Assembly: GCF_003815015.1 (NCBI RefSeq)
Contig: NZ_RKRE01000003.1
Span: 588,448 to 652,447 of the forward strand
Reading direction: 5' to 3'
Length of the DNA stretch: 64,000 nucleotides
Source of the DNA: Thermodesulfitimonas autotrophica
GTDB lineage: Bacteria > Bacillota > Desulfotomaculia > Desulfotomaculales > Ammonificaceae
Shown here: positions 26,339-35,585 of the stretch, one piece after another
How positions within the stretch are numbered: the stretch's first letter is position 1
Layout of the letters: each line of letters opens with the position of its first letter
The notes under the pieces: model-generated
The model's database searches: none
Seen by the model: only the letters and a program-made list of their open reading frames with translations
What the model was told of the DNA's origin: nothing
Program-made: the position numbers and the translations under genes

Positions 26339-26656
26339 TCAGTAAATAATGTCGCTGGCCCAGTTCCAGCCGTTGTTGTTGTCCCAGTTGTTGGCGCTGT
26401 CTTTGAAGCAGAAGTTGAGTTCGCTCGTCCCCTGAACGGGAAGGGAAATCGCGAAGCTCCCGTCCGGTTCCCGCCGCATCTCTGCTGTGTTCACATTTTT
26501 CCACCCGTCGAACCCGTAGTGGACGTAAACACGGTCGGCACCGCTCTTGGCGAGCAGGCCGTTGTAGCGGATCAGAACGTCCCGGCCCCGGACGGCCGGC
26601 GAAGGAGTGACGTCAACGCGGTTATCAAGGATATGTTTCCCTTTGGCGATGAACAT
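26339..26656 (-). CDS. Stand-alone carbohydrate-binding module (CBM25-like)
   Basis: The 105-residue protein resembles starch-binding modules of the CBM25/53 type: DVLIRYNGLLAKSGADRVYV, HYGFDGWKNV, and a C-terminal CFKDSANNWDNNNGWNW. No catalytic domain or signal peptide is present, so it would be cytoplasmic. A role in binding glycogen-like polymer is an inference from the fold. ATG 26656 has a strong AAGGAGGG site. It lies just downstream of hydA on the same strand, 35 bases away, but no functional link is evident. Confidence 0.7.
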   Translation of the reverse strand: MFIAKGKHILDNRVDVTPSPAVRGRDVLIRYNGLLAKSGADRVYVHYGFDGWKNVNTAEMRREPDGSFAISLPVQGTSELNFCFKDSANNWDNNNGWNWASDIIY

Positions 26657-26690
26657 AATGACCCTCCTTAAACTTTTATGGGTTTAGTAC

Positions 26691-28562
26691 TCAATTGTTA
26701 TCTTGCACCGCGCTCCTGGGGAAAATACTTGGGAAAAGCTGGGGATCGTAGCGGGTGGGCACCGGGCTGCGCGGCGTGTAAGTGGTGTGCAGCAGTTTCA
26801 TGGCGGTGGGGCCAAGCGGCCGCCCGAGGAACTCTTCGTAAATCTTTTTGGCTTGGGGGTTCTCGTGGGAGCGCCGGATGGTCCGGGAAAAGTCGATCCG
26901 GTAAAGCGCGTCGGCGCGGTTGTGCCGGTAGTCAAGCGAAAGCGCGGCCTGATCGTGGCCGGCAAGGATCGGCTGGCCGCTCCCGCCTACACAGCCGCCG
27001 GGGCAGGCCATGATCTCGAGGTAGTGGAAGGCTTCGCCTGCCTTTACCAGTTCGAGAAGCCGCCGGGCGTTACCCAGACCGTGAGCGACACCCACCCGTA
27101 CCTGCCAGCGGCCGAGGTCTACCCACGCTTCCTTGATCCCGCTTTGGCCGCGCAGCTCCGCCATATCAATCAGCCCCCTTTCGTCCGGGTGCGTGACCGC
27201 GTAGGCGGTCCGCACCGCCGCTTCCATCACGCCGCCGGTGGCGCCGAAGATCGTCCCCGCACCGCTCGCGATACCGAGCGGCTGGTCGTAGTCCTCGTCC
27301 GGCAGGCTGCCGAAGTCGATCCCTGCCTGCCGGATCATCCGCCCGAGTTCCCGCGTTGTGAGGACGTAATCGACGTCCCGAAACTGGTCGGTTCCCATTT
27401 CCGGGCGACTGGCTTCGAACTTTTTGGCGACGCAGGGCATAATCGCCACCACCACTACCTTACGCGGGTCGTAGCTGTGTTTGGCGGCGAAGTAGGTTTT
27501 GGCGAGGGCGCCGAACATCTGGTGCGGCGACTTGCAAGTGGAGAGGTGACCGAGGAATTCGGGGTAAAAGTGCTCGCAGAACTTGATCCAGCCGGGGCAG
27601 CAGGAGGTGAGCATGGGGAAGGGGCCGCCGGCTTCAAGCCGCTCGAGGAACTCATGGGCCTCTTCGATGATGGTGAGGTCGGCGCTGAAATCGGTCGCAA
27701 AGACTTTATCGAAGCCGAGGCGCCGCAGCGCCGCCACCAACTTCCCGGTAACCACGGTTCCCGGCGGCATCCCGAAAAGTTCCCCGAGGGTCACCTGGAT
27801 CGAGGGCGCCGTCTGGGCCAGCACGATCTTATCCGGGTCGTCAAGCGCCCGCCAGACATCCGCGATGCACTCCCGCTCGTAGAGGGAGGCCGTGGGGCAG
27901 GCGAGGATGCACTGGCCGCAGGTGGTGCAGGCCACGTCGGCCAGGTCGAGCATAAACGGGGGCGCAATCACCGTCGCGAAGCCCCGGTGCTGCGCCGCGT
28001 AGACGTGGACCTGCTGCGCGTTCGAGCAGATGGCCTCGCAGCGGCGGCACCGGACGCACTTGTTGTAGTCCCGAACGATGAAGGGGTTGCGGTCGTAAAG
28101 CGGGTAGTTTGGCGTCTCACCGGTGAAGCGGATGTTGCGGATGCCTAAGGTTTCCGCCAGATTCTGCAACTCGCAGTTGCCGTTGCGGATGCAGGTAGTG
28201 CACTCCCGGTGGTGCTCGGAGAGGAGGAGTTCCACCACGGTTTGCCGCACCCGGCGGACCCGCGCGGTGTTGGTATGCACCTTTAGCCCTTCGGCCACCT
28301 TGTAAACGCAGGCCGCCTGCAGTGCCGGGAGGCCCTCGATTTCCACGAGGCAGACCCGGCAGGCCCCGATCTCGTTTATCCCGCGCAGGTAGCAGAGGCT
28401 CGGGATCGCGATGCCGTGTGCCCGCGCGGCTTCGAGAAGATTGGTTCCTTCCGGCGCCTCCACTTCCCGGCCGTCGATGGTCAGCCGCACGATCCTTTGG
28501 GGTTGAGCGGGTGGCGGGCCCTCGGGGCCGGCGTGTTCGATGCGGCGCTTCTCGTCGGTCAC
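26691..28562 (-). CDS. hydA: [FeFe] hydrogenase catalytic subunit HydA
   Basis: The 623-residue protein is a group A [FeFe] hydrogenase. In order it has a [2Fe-2S] domain (CYLRGINEIGACRVC), a His-Cys3 [4Fe-4S] site (HHRECTTCIRNGNCEL), and two [4Fe-4S] motifs (CVRCRRCEAIC and CTTCGQCILAC). The H-cluster motifs are TSCCPGW, MPCVAKKFE and MACPGGCVGGSGQ. This is the layout of the HydA subunit of NAD-dependent electron-bifurcating hydrogenases. GTG 28562 has only a weak ribosome binding site. The HydB and HydC subunits lie 2.7 kb upstream on the same strand, separated by an opposite-strand ABC transporter operon. Confidence 0.95.
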   Translation of the reverse strand: MTDEKRRIEHAGPEGPPPAQPQRIVRLTIDGREVEAPEGTNLLEAARAHGIAIPSLCYLRGINEIGACRVCLVEIEGLPALQAACVYKVAEGLKVHTNTARVRRVRQTVVELLLSEHHRECTTCIRNGNCELQNLAETLGIRNIRFTGETPNYPLYDRNPFIVRDYNKCVRCRRCEAICSNAQQVHVYAAQHRGFATVIAPPFMLDLADVACTTCGQCILACPTASLYERECIADVWRALDDPDKIVLAQTAPSIQVTLGELFGMPPGTVVTGKLVAALRRLGFDKVFATDFSADLTIIEEAHEFLERLEAGGPFPMLTSCCPGWIKFCEHFYPEFLGHLSTCKSPHQMFGALAKTYFAAKHSYDPRKVVVVAIMPCVAKKFEASRPEMGTDQFRDVDYVLTTRELGRMIRQAGIDFGSLPDEDYDQPLGIASGAGTIFGATGGVMEAAVRTAYAVTHPDERGLIDMAELRGQSGIKEAWVDLGRWQVRVGVAHGLGNARRLLELVKAGEAFHYLEIMACPGGCVGGSGQPILAGHDQAALSLDYRHNRADALYRIDFSRTIRRSHENPQAKKIYEEFLGRPLGPTAMKLLHTTYTPRSPVPTRYDPQLFPSIFPRSAVQDNN

Positions 28563-28742
28563 GGCAACATCACCGGTTCTAATCTTCTACCGCCCGCGGC
28601 TTTTTATTCTTCGGCAGGGCGCGGCCGGGCCGCTTCCCCGGGGCGAATGTTGCGCGCGGATTGGCGCCGGCGGCAGGAGATTGGCGGCGGGGCGCGAAAA
28701 TAAACGAAGATTTCACTATTAAGAGTAGGGAGGCTTGCGGAG

Positions 28743-29780
28743 TTGGCGAAGACGGGAAGGCGAAGTTTGCGGCGCGTTTGCTCTATTCTGCCAGGGCAAG
28801 CCGGCTTCACGCCCGCCAGGTTAAGGGCGGCCGCTGGTGCGGCTCTCTTGGCGGGCCTGCTGCTGGTCTTTGCCCTGCTGGGCGCGGGGTGTGGGACAAA
28901 GCCGGCGGCACTCACGGTGGGGCTCTTGCCCATCACGGACAACCTCCCCTTCTGGGTCGCGGAGCAGAAGGGCTATTTCCGCGACGCGGGGGTGGCGGTG
29001 AAATTTATCTCCTTCCCGAGCGCGGTGGAACGGGACAGCGCCTTCACCGCCGGGCAGATCGACGTGGCGGTGGGCGACCTTCTGGCGGTGGCCCAGATGC
29101 GGCAGGGCGGGACTAAGGTGAAGGCGATCGCTCTCTGCCAGGGCGTGCGGCCGGAGGAGGGGCGCTTTGCGGTGCTGGCGGCGCCCGGCTCGGGGCTGAG
29201 GACGGTGGCCGACCTCAAAAACGTGCCCATCGCCTGCTCCCTGAAGACGATTAACGAGTACGTGCTCGACCGGCTGCTAACGGCGGAGGGGTTCAAACCC
29301 GAGGAGATTAAGAAAGTGGCGATCCCCAAGATTCCGGTGCGCCTCGAGGCGCTGCTCAACGGCACCGTCAAGGCGGCGATCCTGCCGGATCCCTTCGCGG
29401 CGCTGGCGGAGGCCAAAGGCGCGCGCCTCATCATTGACGATACGAAGAGCAACATCTCCCAGACGGTCATCATCGCGCGCGAGGAGACGATTGACCGAAA
29501 CCTCACGGGGCTCAAGCGGCTGCTGGCGGCTTACAACCGGGCGGTGCGCGACATCCAGCGGGACCCGACCGCTCAGGTGCCGCTGCTAAAGGAAAAGGCG
29601 CGGGTGCCTGAACCGGTGCTGCCCGGGGGGCGCCACGGGATGAAGCTCATCTTCTCGCCGGCACAGCTTCCGGCACCCGCGGACGTGCAGGCGGTGGTTG
29701 ACTGGCTCACGGCGAAGGGGATTCTGAAGGCGCCGGTGCGCTACGACGACCTGGTGGAAAAGCGAGTGCTCGGCGGTTGA
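28743..29780 (+). CDS. ABC transporter substrate-binding lipoprotein (SsuA/TauA/NMT1-like)
   Basis: The 345-residue protein has a long N-terminal signal with a lipobox ending LLGAGC at about residue 50, followed by a periplasmic-binding fold of the nitrate/taurine/thiamine-precursor family. Recognisable segments are VGLLPITDNLPFWVAEQKGY, AFTAGQIDVAVGDLL, and LKRLLAAYNRAVRDI. The substrate cannot be deduced; sulfonates, nitrate or pyrimidine precursors are all possible for the family. TTG 28743 has an AGGGAGG site upstream. It overlaps the ATPase gene by four bases. The operon is inserted between hydA and hydB on the opposite strand. Confidence 0.85.
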   Translation: MAKTGRRSLRRVCSILPGQAGFTPARLRAAAGAALLAGLLLVFALLGAGCGTKPAALTVGLLPITDNLPFWVAEQKGYFRDAGVAVKFISFPSAVERDSAFTAGQIDVAVGDLLAVAQMRQGGTKVKAIALCQGVRPEEGRFAVLAAPGSGLRTVADLKNVPIACSLKTINEYVLDRLLTAEGFKPEEIKKVAIPKIPVRLEALLNGTVKAAILPDPFAALAEAKGARLIIDDTKSNISQTVIIAREETIDRNLTGLKRLLAAYNRAVRDIQRDPTAQVPLLKEKARVPEPVLPGGRHGMKLIFSPAQLPAPADVQAVVDWLTAKGILKAPVRYDDLVEKRVLGG

Positions 29781-30556
29781 TCCTGGTTGAGGGATTGCGG
29801 GTGACGTACCAGACGGCCGGGGGGCCCGTGGCGGCCCTCGGCGGCGTCTCTTTTCGGGTGGCGGCGGGGGAAACCTGCTGCGTTATCGGGTCTTCCGGCT
29901 GCGGCAAGAGCACGCTGCTATCGGTTTTGGCGGGGCTCATCCCTGATTTTGCGGGAAAGGTGCTGGTTGCCGGGGCACCGGTTGCTCCCGGGCGGCGCCA
30001 AACGGCGCTGATTCTCCAGGACTACGGCCTCCTGCCCTGGAAAAACGTCTTCGCCAACGTGGCCCTCGGGCTGGAGATCCGCAAGGTGCCGCGGCCGGAG
30101 CGGGAGGCGCGGGTGAACCGCCTCCTGCGGGAGTTGGGGCTGTACGAGTACCGCCGCCTCTACCCGGCGCAGCTTTCCGGCGGCCAGCGGCAGCGGGTGG
30201 CGATCGCGCGGGCGCTCGCCCTTGAGCCCGACCTGCTCCTCATGGACGAGCCCTTTTCTTCCCTCGATGCCCTCACGCGGGAGGCGTTGCAGGAGAGCCT
30301 CCGCGAAATTTGGACCCGCACGCGCTGCACGATTGTCCTGGTGACCCACAGTATCGAGGAGGCGGTCTTCTTGGGCCGGCAGATCATCGTTCTCTCCCCC
30401 CGGCCGGGGCGGGTGGTGGCCGCGCTGCCCAATCCCGGCGCGGGGCGCCAGGATTGGCGCCGTGACCCGGAATTCCTGCGGCTTTGCTCCTTCCTGCGGG
30501 AAAAACTGGCGGTTGGCGCTGCAGCACCGGGCACCGCAGCGGCGGGTCGGAGGTGA
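29777..30556 (+). CDS. ABC transporter ATP-binding protein (SsuB/TauB-like)
   Basis: The 259-residue ATPase has Walker A GSSGCGKSTLLSVL near residue 38, Q-loop ILQDYGLLPWKNV near 77, signature LSGGQRQRVAIARAL near 133, Walker B LLLMDEPFSSLD near 153, and the switch VTHSIEEAVFL near 189. It matches the SsuB/TauB family that partners NMT1-like binding proteins. It starts at TTG 29777 inside the end of the binding-protein gene and precedes the permease by seven bases. Confidence 0.92.
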   Translation: MILVEGLRVTYQTAGGPVAALGGVSFRVAAGETCCVIGSSGCGKSTLLSVLAGLIPDFAGKVLVAGAPVAPGRRQTALILQDYGLLPWKNVFANVALGLEIRKVPRPEREARVNRLLRELGLYEYRRLYPAQLSGGQRQRVAIARALALEPDLLLMDEPFSSLDALTREALQESLREIWTRTRCTIVLVTHSIEEAVFLGRQIIVLSPRPGRVVAALPNPGAGRQDWRRDPEFLRLCSFLREKLAVGAAAPGTAAAGRR

Positions 30557-30563
30557 GGCGCCG

Positions 30564-31310
30564 GTGCAGAGACTATTCCGCCGCGCAGGCACCACCCTCG
30601 GCGCGCTTTTGCTGCTGCTTGCTTTGTGGGCGTTGGCGGCGGCGGTAGTCCGTCTCCCTGCGCTCCCTACGCCGCTTGCGGCCTTTGCGGTTTTCTTCCG
30701 GGAGTTGCCGGGTGAGCTCGGGCGCCACCTGCTTGTCAGCAGCTACCGCGTGGCGGCGGGCATTTGCCTTGCCGTGGCTACCGCCATTCCCGTGGGACTT
30801 GCTTGCCGCAATCCCGCGGTCGACCGCGTTTTATCACCCCTCATCTACCTCATTTACCCGGTGCCCAAGATCGTCTTTCTTCCCGTGGTGATGGTGCTCT
30901 TGGGCTTAGGCGACGGGGCGAAGATCCTGCTCATCACCTTAGTCCTTTTCTTCCAGATCCTCCTTCCCGTGCGCGACGGCGCCCGGCACATTCCCCAGGC
31001 GCTCATCGCTTCGGTGACTTCCCTCGGCGCGGGGCCGGGTGCCCTTTTGCGCCACGTGATCTGGCCGGCGGTGCTCCCGGAGGTCCTGACCGCCCTCCGG
31101 ATCGCTTCGGGAACCGCGATCGCCGTGCTCTTTTTTGCGGAGACGATCGCGAGCCAGGAGGGGCTGGGCTACTACCTCCTCGACGCCTGGACGCGCTACG
31201 CTTACCCGGAGCTCTACGCCGGCATCATCGCCATGGGACTCCTCGGCTTCCTCATTTACGTAATCCTCGAGTGGCTCGAGCGGCGCCTCTGCGCCTGGAA
31301 GTACCTTTAG
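30564..31310 (+). CDS. ABC transporter permease (SsuC/TauC-like)
   Basis: The 248-residue protein has about six membrane helices and the binding-protein-dependent permease motif (ASVTSLGAGPGALLRHVIWP, the EAA-like loop, near residue 153). GTG 30564 is chosen because GGAGGTGAGG precedes it and the first membrane helix follows; the frame is open to 30462. Its TAG stop at 31308-31310 overlaps the stop codon of the convergent hydB gene by two bases, so there is no space between the transporter operon and the hydrogenase gene. Confidence 0.9.
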   Translation: MQRLFRRAGTTLGALLLLLALWALAAAVVRLPALPTPLAAFAVFFRELPGELGRHLLVSSYRVAAGICLAVATAIPVGLACRNPAVDRVLSPLIYLIYPVPKIVFLPVVMVLLGLGDGAKILLITLVLFFQILLPVRDGARHIPQALIASVTSLGAGPGALLRHVIWPAVLPEVLTALRIASGTAIAVLFFAETIASQEGLGYYLLDAWTRYAYPELYAGIIAMGLLGFLIYVILEWLERRLCAWKYL

Positions 31311-32998
31311 TGCAGGAGCTTCCGGCAGCGGCCGGCGGGGCAGCGCCGTTCTTTCACGTGGGCGAGGTATTCATCCCGGAAAAAGCGCAGCGAAGAGAGC
31401 ACCGGGTTGGGCACCGTCTGGCCGAGGCCGCAAAGGGAGGCGTCCTTCACGTCTTCCGCCAGCTTTTCGAGCAGTTCCAAGTCCGCGACCGTTGCCGTGC
31501 CACCGGTGATCCGGTCGAGAAGCTCAACCATCCGCTTTGTGCCCACGCGGCAGGGAGTGCACCGGCCGCAGGATTCGTCCTGCCCGAAGGCGGTGTAAAA
31601 GCGCGCCACGTCCACCATGCAACTCGCCTCGTCGAGCACGATCATGCCGCCAGAACCCATGATCGTGCCGAGCTCTTTGAGCGACTCGTAGTCTACCGGC
31701 GTATCGAGGTGGCGCGCGGGGAGGAAGCCGCCCGAAGGCCCGCCCGTCTGCACCGCCTTAAGCTCCCGCCCCGCCGGCGGCCCGTAGCCCAGGCCGAAGA
31801 CGATTTCCCGCAGGCTTACCCCCATCGGCACCTCGATCAACCCCGTAATGTTGATGCTCCCCGCCAAGGAGAAAATCTTCGTCCCTTTGCTCTTCTCCGT
31901 GCCGATGCCGGCGAACCATTCGGGTCCCTTGCGGATGATGAGCGGCACGTTGGCCAGTGTCTCCACGTTATTCAGCACCGTCGGCTCGCCCCAGAGCCCT
32001 TCCTCCACCGGGTAGGGCGGCCGCGGGCGGGACTCGCCCCGGCGGCCCATTACCGACGCGAGGAGCGCCGTCTCCTCGCCGCAGACGAAGGCGCCGGCGC
32101 CGTGGCAGATTTCCACATCGAAGGAAAAGTCGCTCCCGAGAAGGTTTTTGCCTAAAAGGCCGGCGCGCCGCGCCTGGCGGATGGCCGTCTCCAAGCGCTT
32201 AACCGCGAGGGGATACTCCGCCCGCACGTAAACAATCCCCTCCTGCGCCCCGACGGCGTAGCCGGCGATGAGCATCCCCTCTAACACGGCGTGGGGCGTG
32301 CCTTCGATGATGCTGCGGTCCATGAAGGCGCCCGGGTCGCCTTCGTCGGCGTTGCAGACGATGTACTTGCGTTTGGCCGGCTGGGCGGCGGCTGCGGCCC
32401 ATTTCCGGCCGGTCGGAAAACCGGCCCCGCCCCGGCCCCGCAGACCCGCGCGGCTTACCGCAGCCACAACCGCCTCCGGCTGCCAGCCCAGGACCGTGGC
32501 GAAAGCCGCGTAGCCGCCAGCGGCAATGTAATCCTCGAGGCTTCCCGGGTCGATCACGCCTACCTGGGCCAGCACGGCGCGGAGCTGCCGCCGGAAGAAA
32601 GGGATGTTGGGGAGTTGGGCGATTGCGGCCCCCGTTTCTGGGTCCCGGAAGAGGTGCTCCGCCACCAGGCGCCCGTCGCGCAGGTGCTCCCGGGCGATTT
32701 TGCGGACCGCGTCCGGGTCGAGCCCCAAGTAGAGCACCTGCCCCGGGTAAACGAGCGCCGCCGGCCCGAACTTGCAGAGCCCGAGGCAGCCCGTCTCGTG
32801 CACGGTCACGTCAAGCCCTAACGCCGCCACCTCCTCTTTGAGCGCCGCGATCACCGCTTCGCTCTTCGCGGCGAGGCAGCCCATGCTAGTGCAGACCAGC
32901 ACCGCCGCCGGCGGACCCGCGGCAGCCGGTGTCCGGAAGCTAAGCCGGGGGAGGAGGCGTTGCCGCAGCTCTGCCAAGTCCCGCGTACTCTGCAGCAT
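31307..32998 (-). CDS. hydB: Hydrogenase diaphorase subunit HydB (NuoF-like), without C-terminal ferredoxin domain
   Basis: The 563-residue protein has an N-terminal thioredoxin-like [2Fe-2S] domain (VLVCTSMGCLAAKS and ETGCLGLCKFGP). The NuoF core follows, with FMN/NADH-binding GRGGAGFPTGRKW near residue 203 and the [4Fe-4S] motif ESCGRCTPCRVG near 478. HydB proteins of bifurcating hydrogenases usually continue after CPAG into two [4Fe-4S] clusters, but this one ends RRCPAGRCRKLLH at the edge of the transporter operon. ATG 32998 has GGGGAGGAAAGGAAGG upstream and overlaps hydC by 59 bases. Confidence 0.9.
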   Translation of the reverse strand: MLQSTRDLAELRQRLLPRLSFRTPAAAGPPAAVLVCTSMGCLAAKSEAVIAALKEEVAALGLDVTVHETGCLGLCKFGPAALVYPGQVLYLGLDPDAVRKIAREHLRDGRLVAEHLFRDPETGAAIAQLPNIPFFRRQLRAVLAQVGVIDPGSLEDYIAAGGYAAFATVLGWQPEAVVAAVSRAGLRGRGGAGFPTGRKWAAAAAQPAKRKYIVCNADEGDPGAFMDRSIIEGTPHAVLEGMLIAGYAVGAQEGIVYVRAEYPLAVKRLETAIRQARRAGLLGKNLLGSDFSFDVEICHGAGAFVCGEETALLASVMGRRGESRPRPPYPVEEGLWGEPTVLNNVETLANVPLIIRKGPEWFAGIGTEKSKGTKIFSLAGSINITGLIEVPMGVSLREIVFGLGYGPPAGRELKAVQTGGPSGGFLPARHLDTPVDYESLKELGTIMGSGGMIVLDEASCMVDVARFYTAFGQDESCGRCTPCRVGTKRMVELLDRITGGTATVADLELLEKLAEDVKDASLCGLGQTVPNPVLSSLRFFRDEYLAHVKERRCPAGRCRKLLH

Positions 32999-33482
32999 CC
33001 TTCCTTTCCTCCCCTTCTTTCCGGTAGCGTGCTACGATCGCCGCGGCCGTTTCCGGCGTAGCGTGGGCGAAAACCGCTTCGTTTACCGTCACCACCGGCG
33101 CGATGCTGCAGGCGCCGAGGCAGCGGGTCGCGCGCAGGGTAAAAAGGCCGTCCGGCGTAGTTTCGTCGGCATCAACCCCCAGGAGCTTTTTGAAAGCGGC
33201 GAAGATTTCCCCGCTTCCCTTAACGTAGCAGGCGGTGCCCAGACAGACGTTGATGACGTTTTTCCCCTGGGGCACGGCGGCGAACTGGGAGTAAAAAGTT
33301 GCCACGCCGGCCACCGTGCTGGCCGGGAGCTTCATCTGGCGCGCTACGTAGGTTTGCACTTCGGGGGAAAGGTAACCGAAAATCTCCTGCGCCTTTTGGA
33401 GCACCCGCACCAGTCCGCCGGGCTTTTCCGCGTAGGCCCGGATGAAGCGGTCGAGGCGCGCGTAGGGGTTTATCTCCGGCAT
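32940..33482 (-). CDS. hydC: Hydrogenase subunit HydC (NuoE-like)
   Basis: The 180-residue protein is a thioredoxin-like [2Fe-2S] subunit of the NuoE family, passing electrons between the diaphorase and the hydrogenase. It has VATFYSQFAAVPQGKNVINV, the first cysteine pair in CLGTACYVKG near residue 99, and the second in CLGACSIAPVV near 135. The C-terminus carries an extra Ala/Pro tail that overlaps the hydB start. It leads the minus-strand hydC-hydB pair. An organism using it probably couples NAD and ferredoxin to hydrogen, an inference from the family. Confidence 0.92.
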   Translation of the reverse strand: MPEINPYARLDRFIRAYAEKPGGLVRVLQKAQEIFGYLSPEVQTYVARQMKLPASTVAGVATFYSQFAAVPQGKNVINVCLGTACYVKGSGEIFAAFKKLLGVDADETTPDGLFTLRATRCLGACSIAPVVTVNEAVFAHATPETAAAIVARYRKEGEERKDAAEYAGLGRAAATPPPPA

Positions 33483-33584
33483 CGATCCTCACCGTGCTTA
33501 GCGTTTACCCCGGCGCGGCTTTTAATACCCCGATTTATTCTTTGGAAACCGGCCGCCGGGGGCTGGCGCCGGCGCGGCAAATCT

Positions 33585-35183
33585 TTACCGGTTGTTTCGG
33601 TAGCGGGGGCGGAGCGACTTGCTCCGGATGGCGACGCCCGCTGCTTTTTCGCGGAGGAGGTCGCACAGGGAGAGAAGCTCATCGAGACGTAAGGAGAAGG
33701 CGGCGGCGAAAAAGAGGAGGGCGCCCGCCGCGATATCTGCTGCCACCCGGCAGAGCAGCCCCAAACCCGTGGTTTTCAGGTGGGCGGCCAGGTAACCGTC
33801 GGCTACGTGCACCCCTGCGCCCATAAGGGCGGCGGCGAGGAGCAGCCGGCCGGCGAAGCGGCAGAAAGAGGCGTCGAAGAGGGCGGGGAGGCGGCGGTAG
33901 AGGAGGTAGGAGAGGAGGCACATATTGAGCGTCATCGTGACGGAGGTAGCCAGGGCAAGGCCGGCGTGGTGCAAAACGCGCACCAGGACGAGGCTCAGCA
34001 GAAGCTTCACGGGGACGGTAGCGGCCGAGATCAAGAGCGGCGTCCGGGTGTCCTGAAAGGCGAAAAAGCCGCGGGTGAGCGGGAGGTTGAGGCAGAAAGC
34101 CGCTAAGCCCACCGCGTAGCAGAGGAGCGCCTGCGCCGTCATCCCGGTGGCCCGCGCGTCGAAAGCCCCGCGTTCGAAGAGAAGCATCACCACCGGGGCG
34201 CGCAGCACGATGAGCCCGACCGCGCCCGGGACGCCTAACAGCAGGATCCACTTCAGCGCGCGTCTGAGCGTCGCGGCCATCGCCTCCGGCTGCTCCTCCG
34301 CCGCCAGGCGGCTTAGCGTCGGGAAGATGGCGGTGGTCACGGCCGTGACCAGGAGCCCCTGCGGCAGGTTCATCAGTTTGTTCGCGTAGTTGAGCGCCGC
34401 GATGCTCCCCTCGGCGAGACCTGACGCGAGGCGCCAGTCGATGAAGGTGTAAACCTGGCCGATTCCGGAAGCCAGCACCACCGGCAGCAGCAGCGCCCCA
34501 ACCCGGCGCACCTCGCGGTGCCAAAAGTCGCAGGCCGGTGTGTAGCGAAAGCCGACGTAGCGGAGGGCCGGAAGCTGAACCAGCGTGTAGGCGAGGCTTC
34601 CGGCCACTACACCGAGGGCCAGCCCGTAAACGTCAAGGAGCCGCGCCCCCGCAAGCGCGCCGGTGATCACCATGACGTTCATGATTGCCGGCCCGAGGGC
34701 CGGCGGCCCGAAGATGTTGTTGGCGTTGAGGATGCCGCCCAGGATGCCGGCCACCGTCAAAAAAATAATCGCGGGCGTCATCGCCGCGGTGAGTTTGGTG
34801 GCGAGCGCGAGCGTCGCCGGCGGGAAGCCGCCCCCGAGCGCCCGGGTGAGCAAAGGGGCGGCGGCCACCCCGAGGAGGGCCAGAACCAGCGTCAGCACGA
34901 AGGCGGCATTGAGGAGGCGGCTTAGCACCTGCCAGGCCGCCTCTTTGCGTCCCTGTGCCGCGTAACCGGCGAAAACCGGCACGATCACCGTCGCGAGCGC
35001 CGTGCCGACGACACCGGAAAAAGTGTAGGGAATGACGTAGGCTACGAAGAAGGCGTCCGCCTTCGCTTTCGCGCCGAAGGCGTAGGCGATCGCCATCTCC
35101 CTGCCGAGCCCTAAGAAGCGGGAAAGGAGGGAAAGAGCGAGAATCAAAAACGTGGCGCGGACGATTATTCTACCGGAGCTCAC
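33585..35183 (-). CDS. murJ: Lipid II flippase MurJ
   Basis: MurJ moves lipid II across the cytoplasmic membrane for peptidoglycan synthesis. The 532-residue protein is a polytopic membrane protein of the MATE/MVF fold, with about 14 helices. Conserved regions include LSRFLGLGREMAIAYAFGA at the N-terminus, GGILNANNIFGPPALGP near residue 155, and LMNLPQGLLVTAVTTAIFP near 265. The length is typical. It lies after hydC on the same strand, about 100 bases away, without an obvious link. Confidence 0.92.
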   Translation of the reverse strand: MSSGRIIVRATFLILALSLLSRFLGLGREMAIAYAFGAKAKADAFFVAYVIPYTFSGVVGTALATVIVPVFAGYAAQGRKEAAWQVLSRLLNAAFVLTLVLALLGVAAAPLLTRALGGGFPPATLALATKLTAAMTPAIIFLTVAGILGGILNANNIFGPPALGPAIMNVMVITGALAGARLLDVYGLALGVVAGSLAYTLVQLPALRYVGFRYTPACDFWHREVRRVGALLLPVVLASGIGQVYTFIDWRLASGLAEGSIAALNYANKLMNLPQGLLVTAVTTAIFPTLSRLAAEEQPEAMAATLRRALKWILLLGVPGAVGLIVLRAPVVMLLFERGAFDARATGMTAQALLCYAVGLAAFCLNLPLTRGFFAFQDTRTPLLISAATVPVKLLLSLVLVRVLHHAGLALATSVTMTLNMCLLSYLLYRRLPALFDASFCRFAGRLLLAAALMGAGVHVADGYLAAHLKTTGLGLLCRVAADIAAGALLFFAAAFSLRLDELLSLCDLLREKAAGVAIRSKSLRPRYRNNR

Positions 35184-35585
35184 GCAACCTCGGCCTCATC
35201 TCAATGAGAAGTTTTTGCTTTCCCAAGAATCTTTTTCGGCGGAAAAAAGCTACTTCCTGCTTCACTTTAACGCGCAGCACTATAGTTTATTGTCGAAATT
35301 TAGACTATTTTGTTTCATAATTTTGGACGTTTTTTAAAGGATTTGTGTGGTCTAAGCCGAATTAAAACATATAGGGTAAATAAAGCCAATAATACCACCA
35401 ACAGACAGATACTTCTATCTGCAGCAGCGCTACCGCATTAAGCCGACCAAGCCCTCCATCTTGCGCGATGCGCCGGCCAGAATTCCGGGCAAAAATACAG
35501 GAGCCCCATACGGGTCGTGAAGTCAGAGAGAAAAAACGCCGGTGAAAGCAGTGGCTTGACTTCTAACGTAAGGGGGACGAGGTAG
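35184..35585. other. 402-base gap upstream of murJ, no intact gene
   Basis: The first ~220 bases are AT-rich compared with the surroundings and lack a clear open frame. From about 35405 to 35520 a short open stretch reads RYFYLQQRYRIKPTKPSILR and then stops; it may be a gene remnant but I cannot name it. A TTGACT at 35556-35561 could be a -35 element for the regulator at 35586, but no good -10 follows. Confidence 0.35.

Noticed and set aside
26703..28148. Long open frame on the plus strand opposite hydA
   Set aside because: It is antisense to a motif-complete [FeFe] hydrogenase, has no family resemblance, and reflects codon bias in G+C-rich DNA.
30764..32155. Long plus-strand open frame across the permease and hydB
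   Set aside because: It overlaps two well-supported genes in other frames and encodes an Arg/His/Pro-rich nonsense protein.
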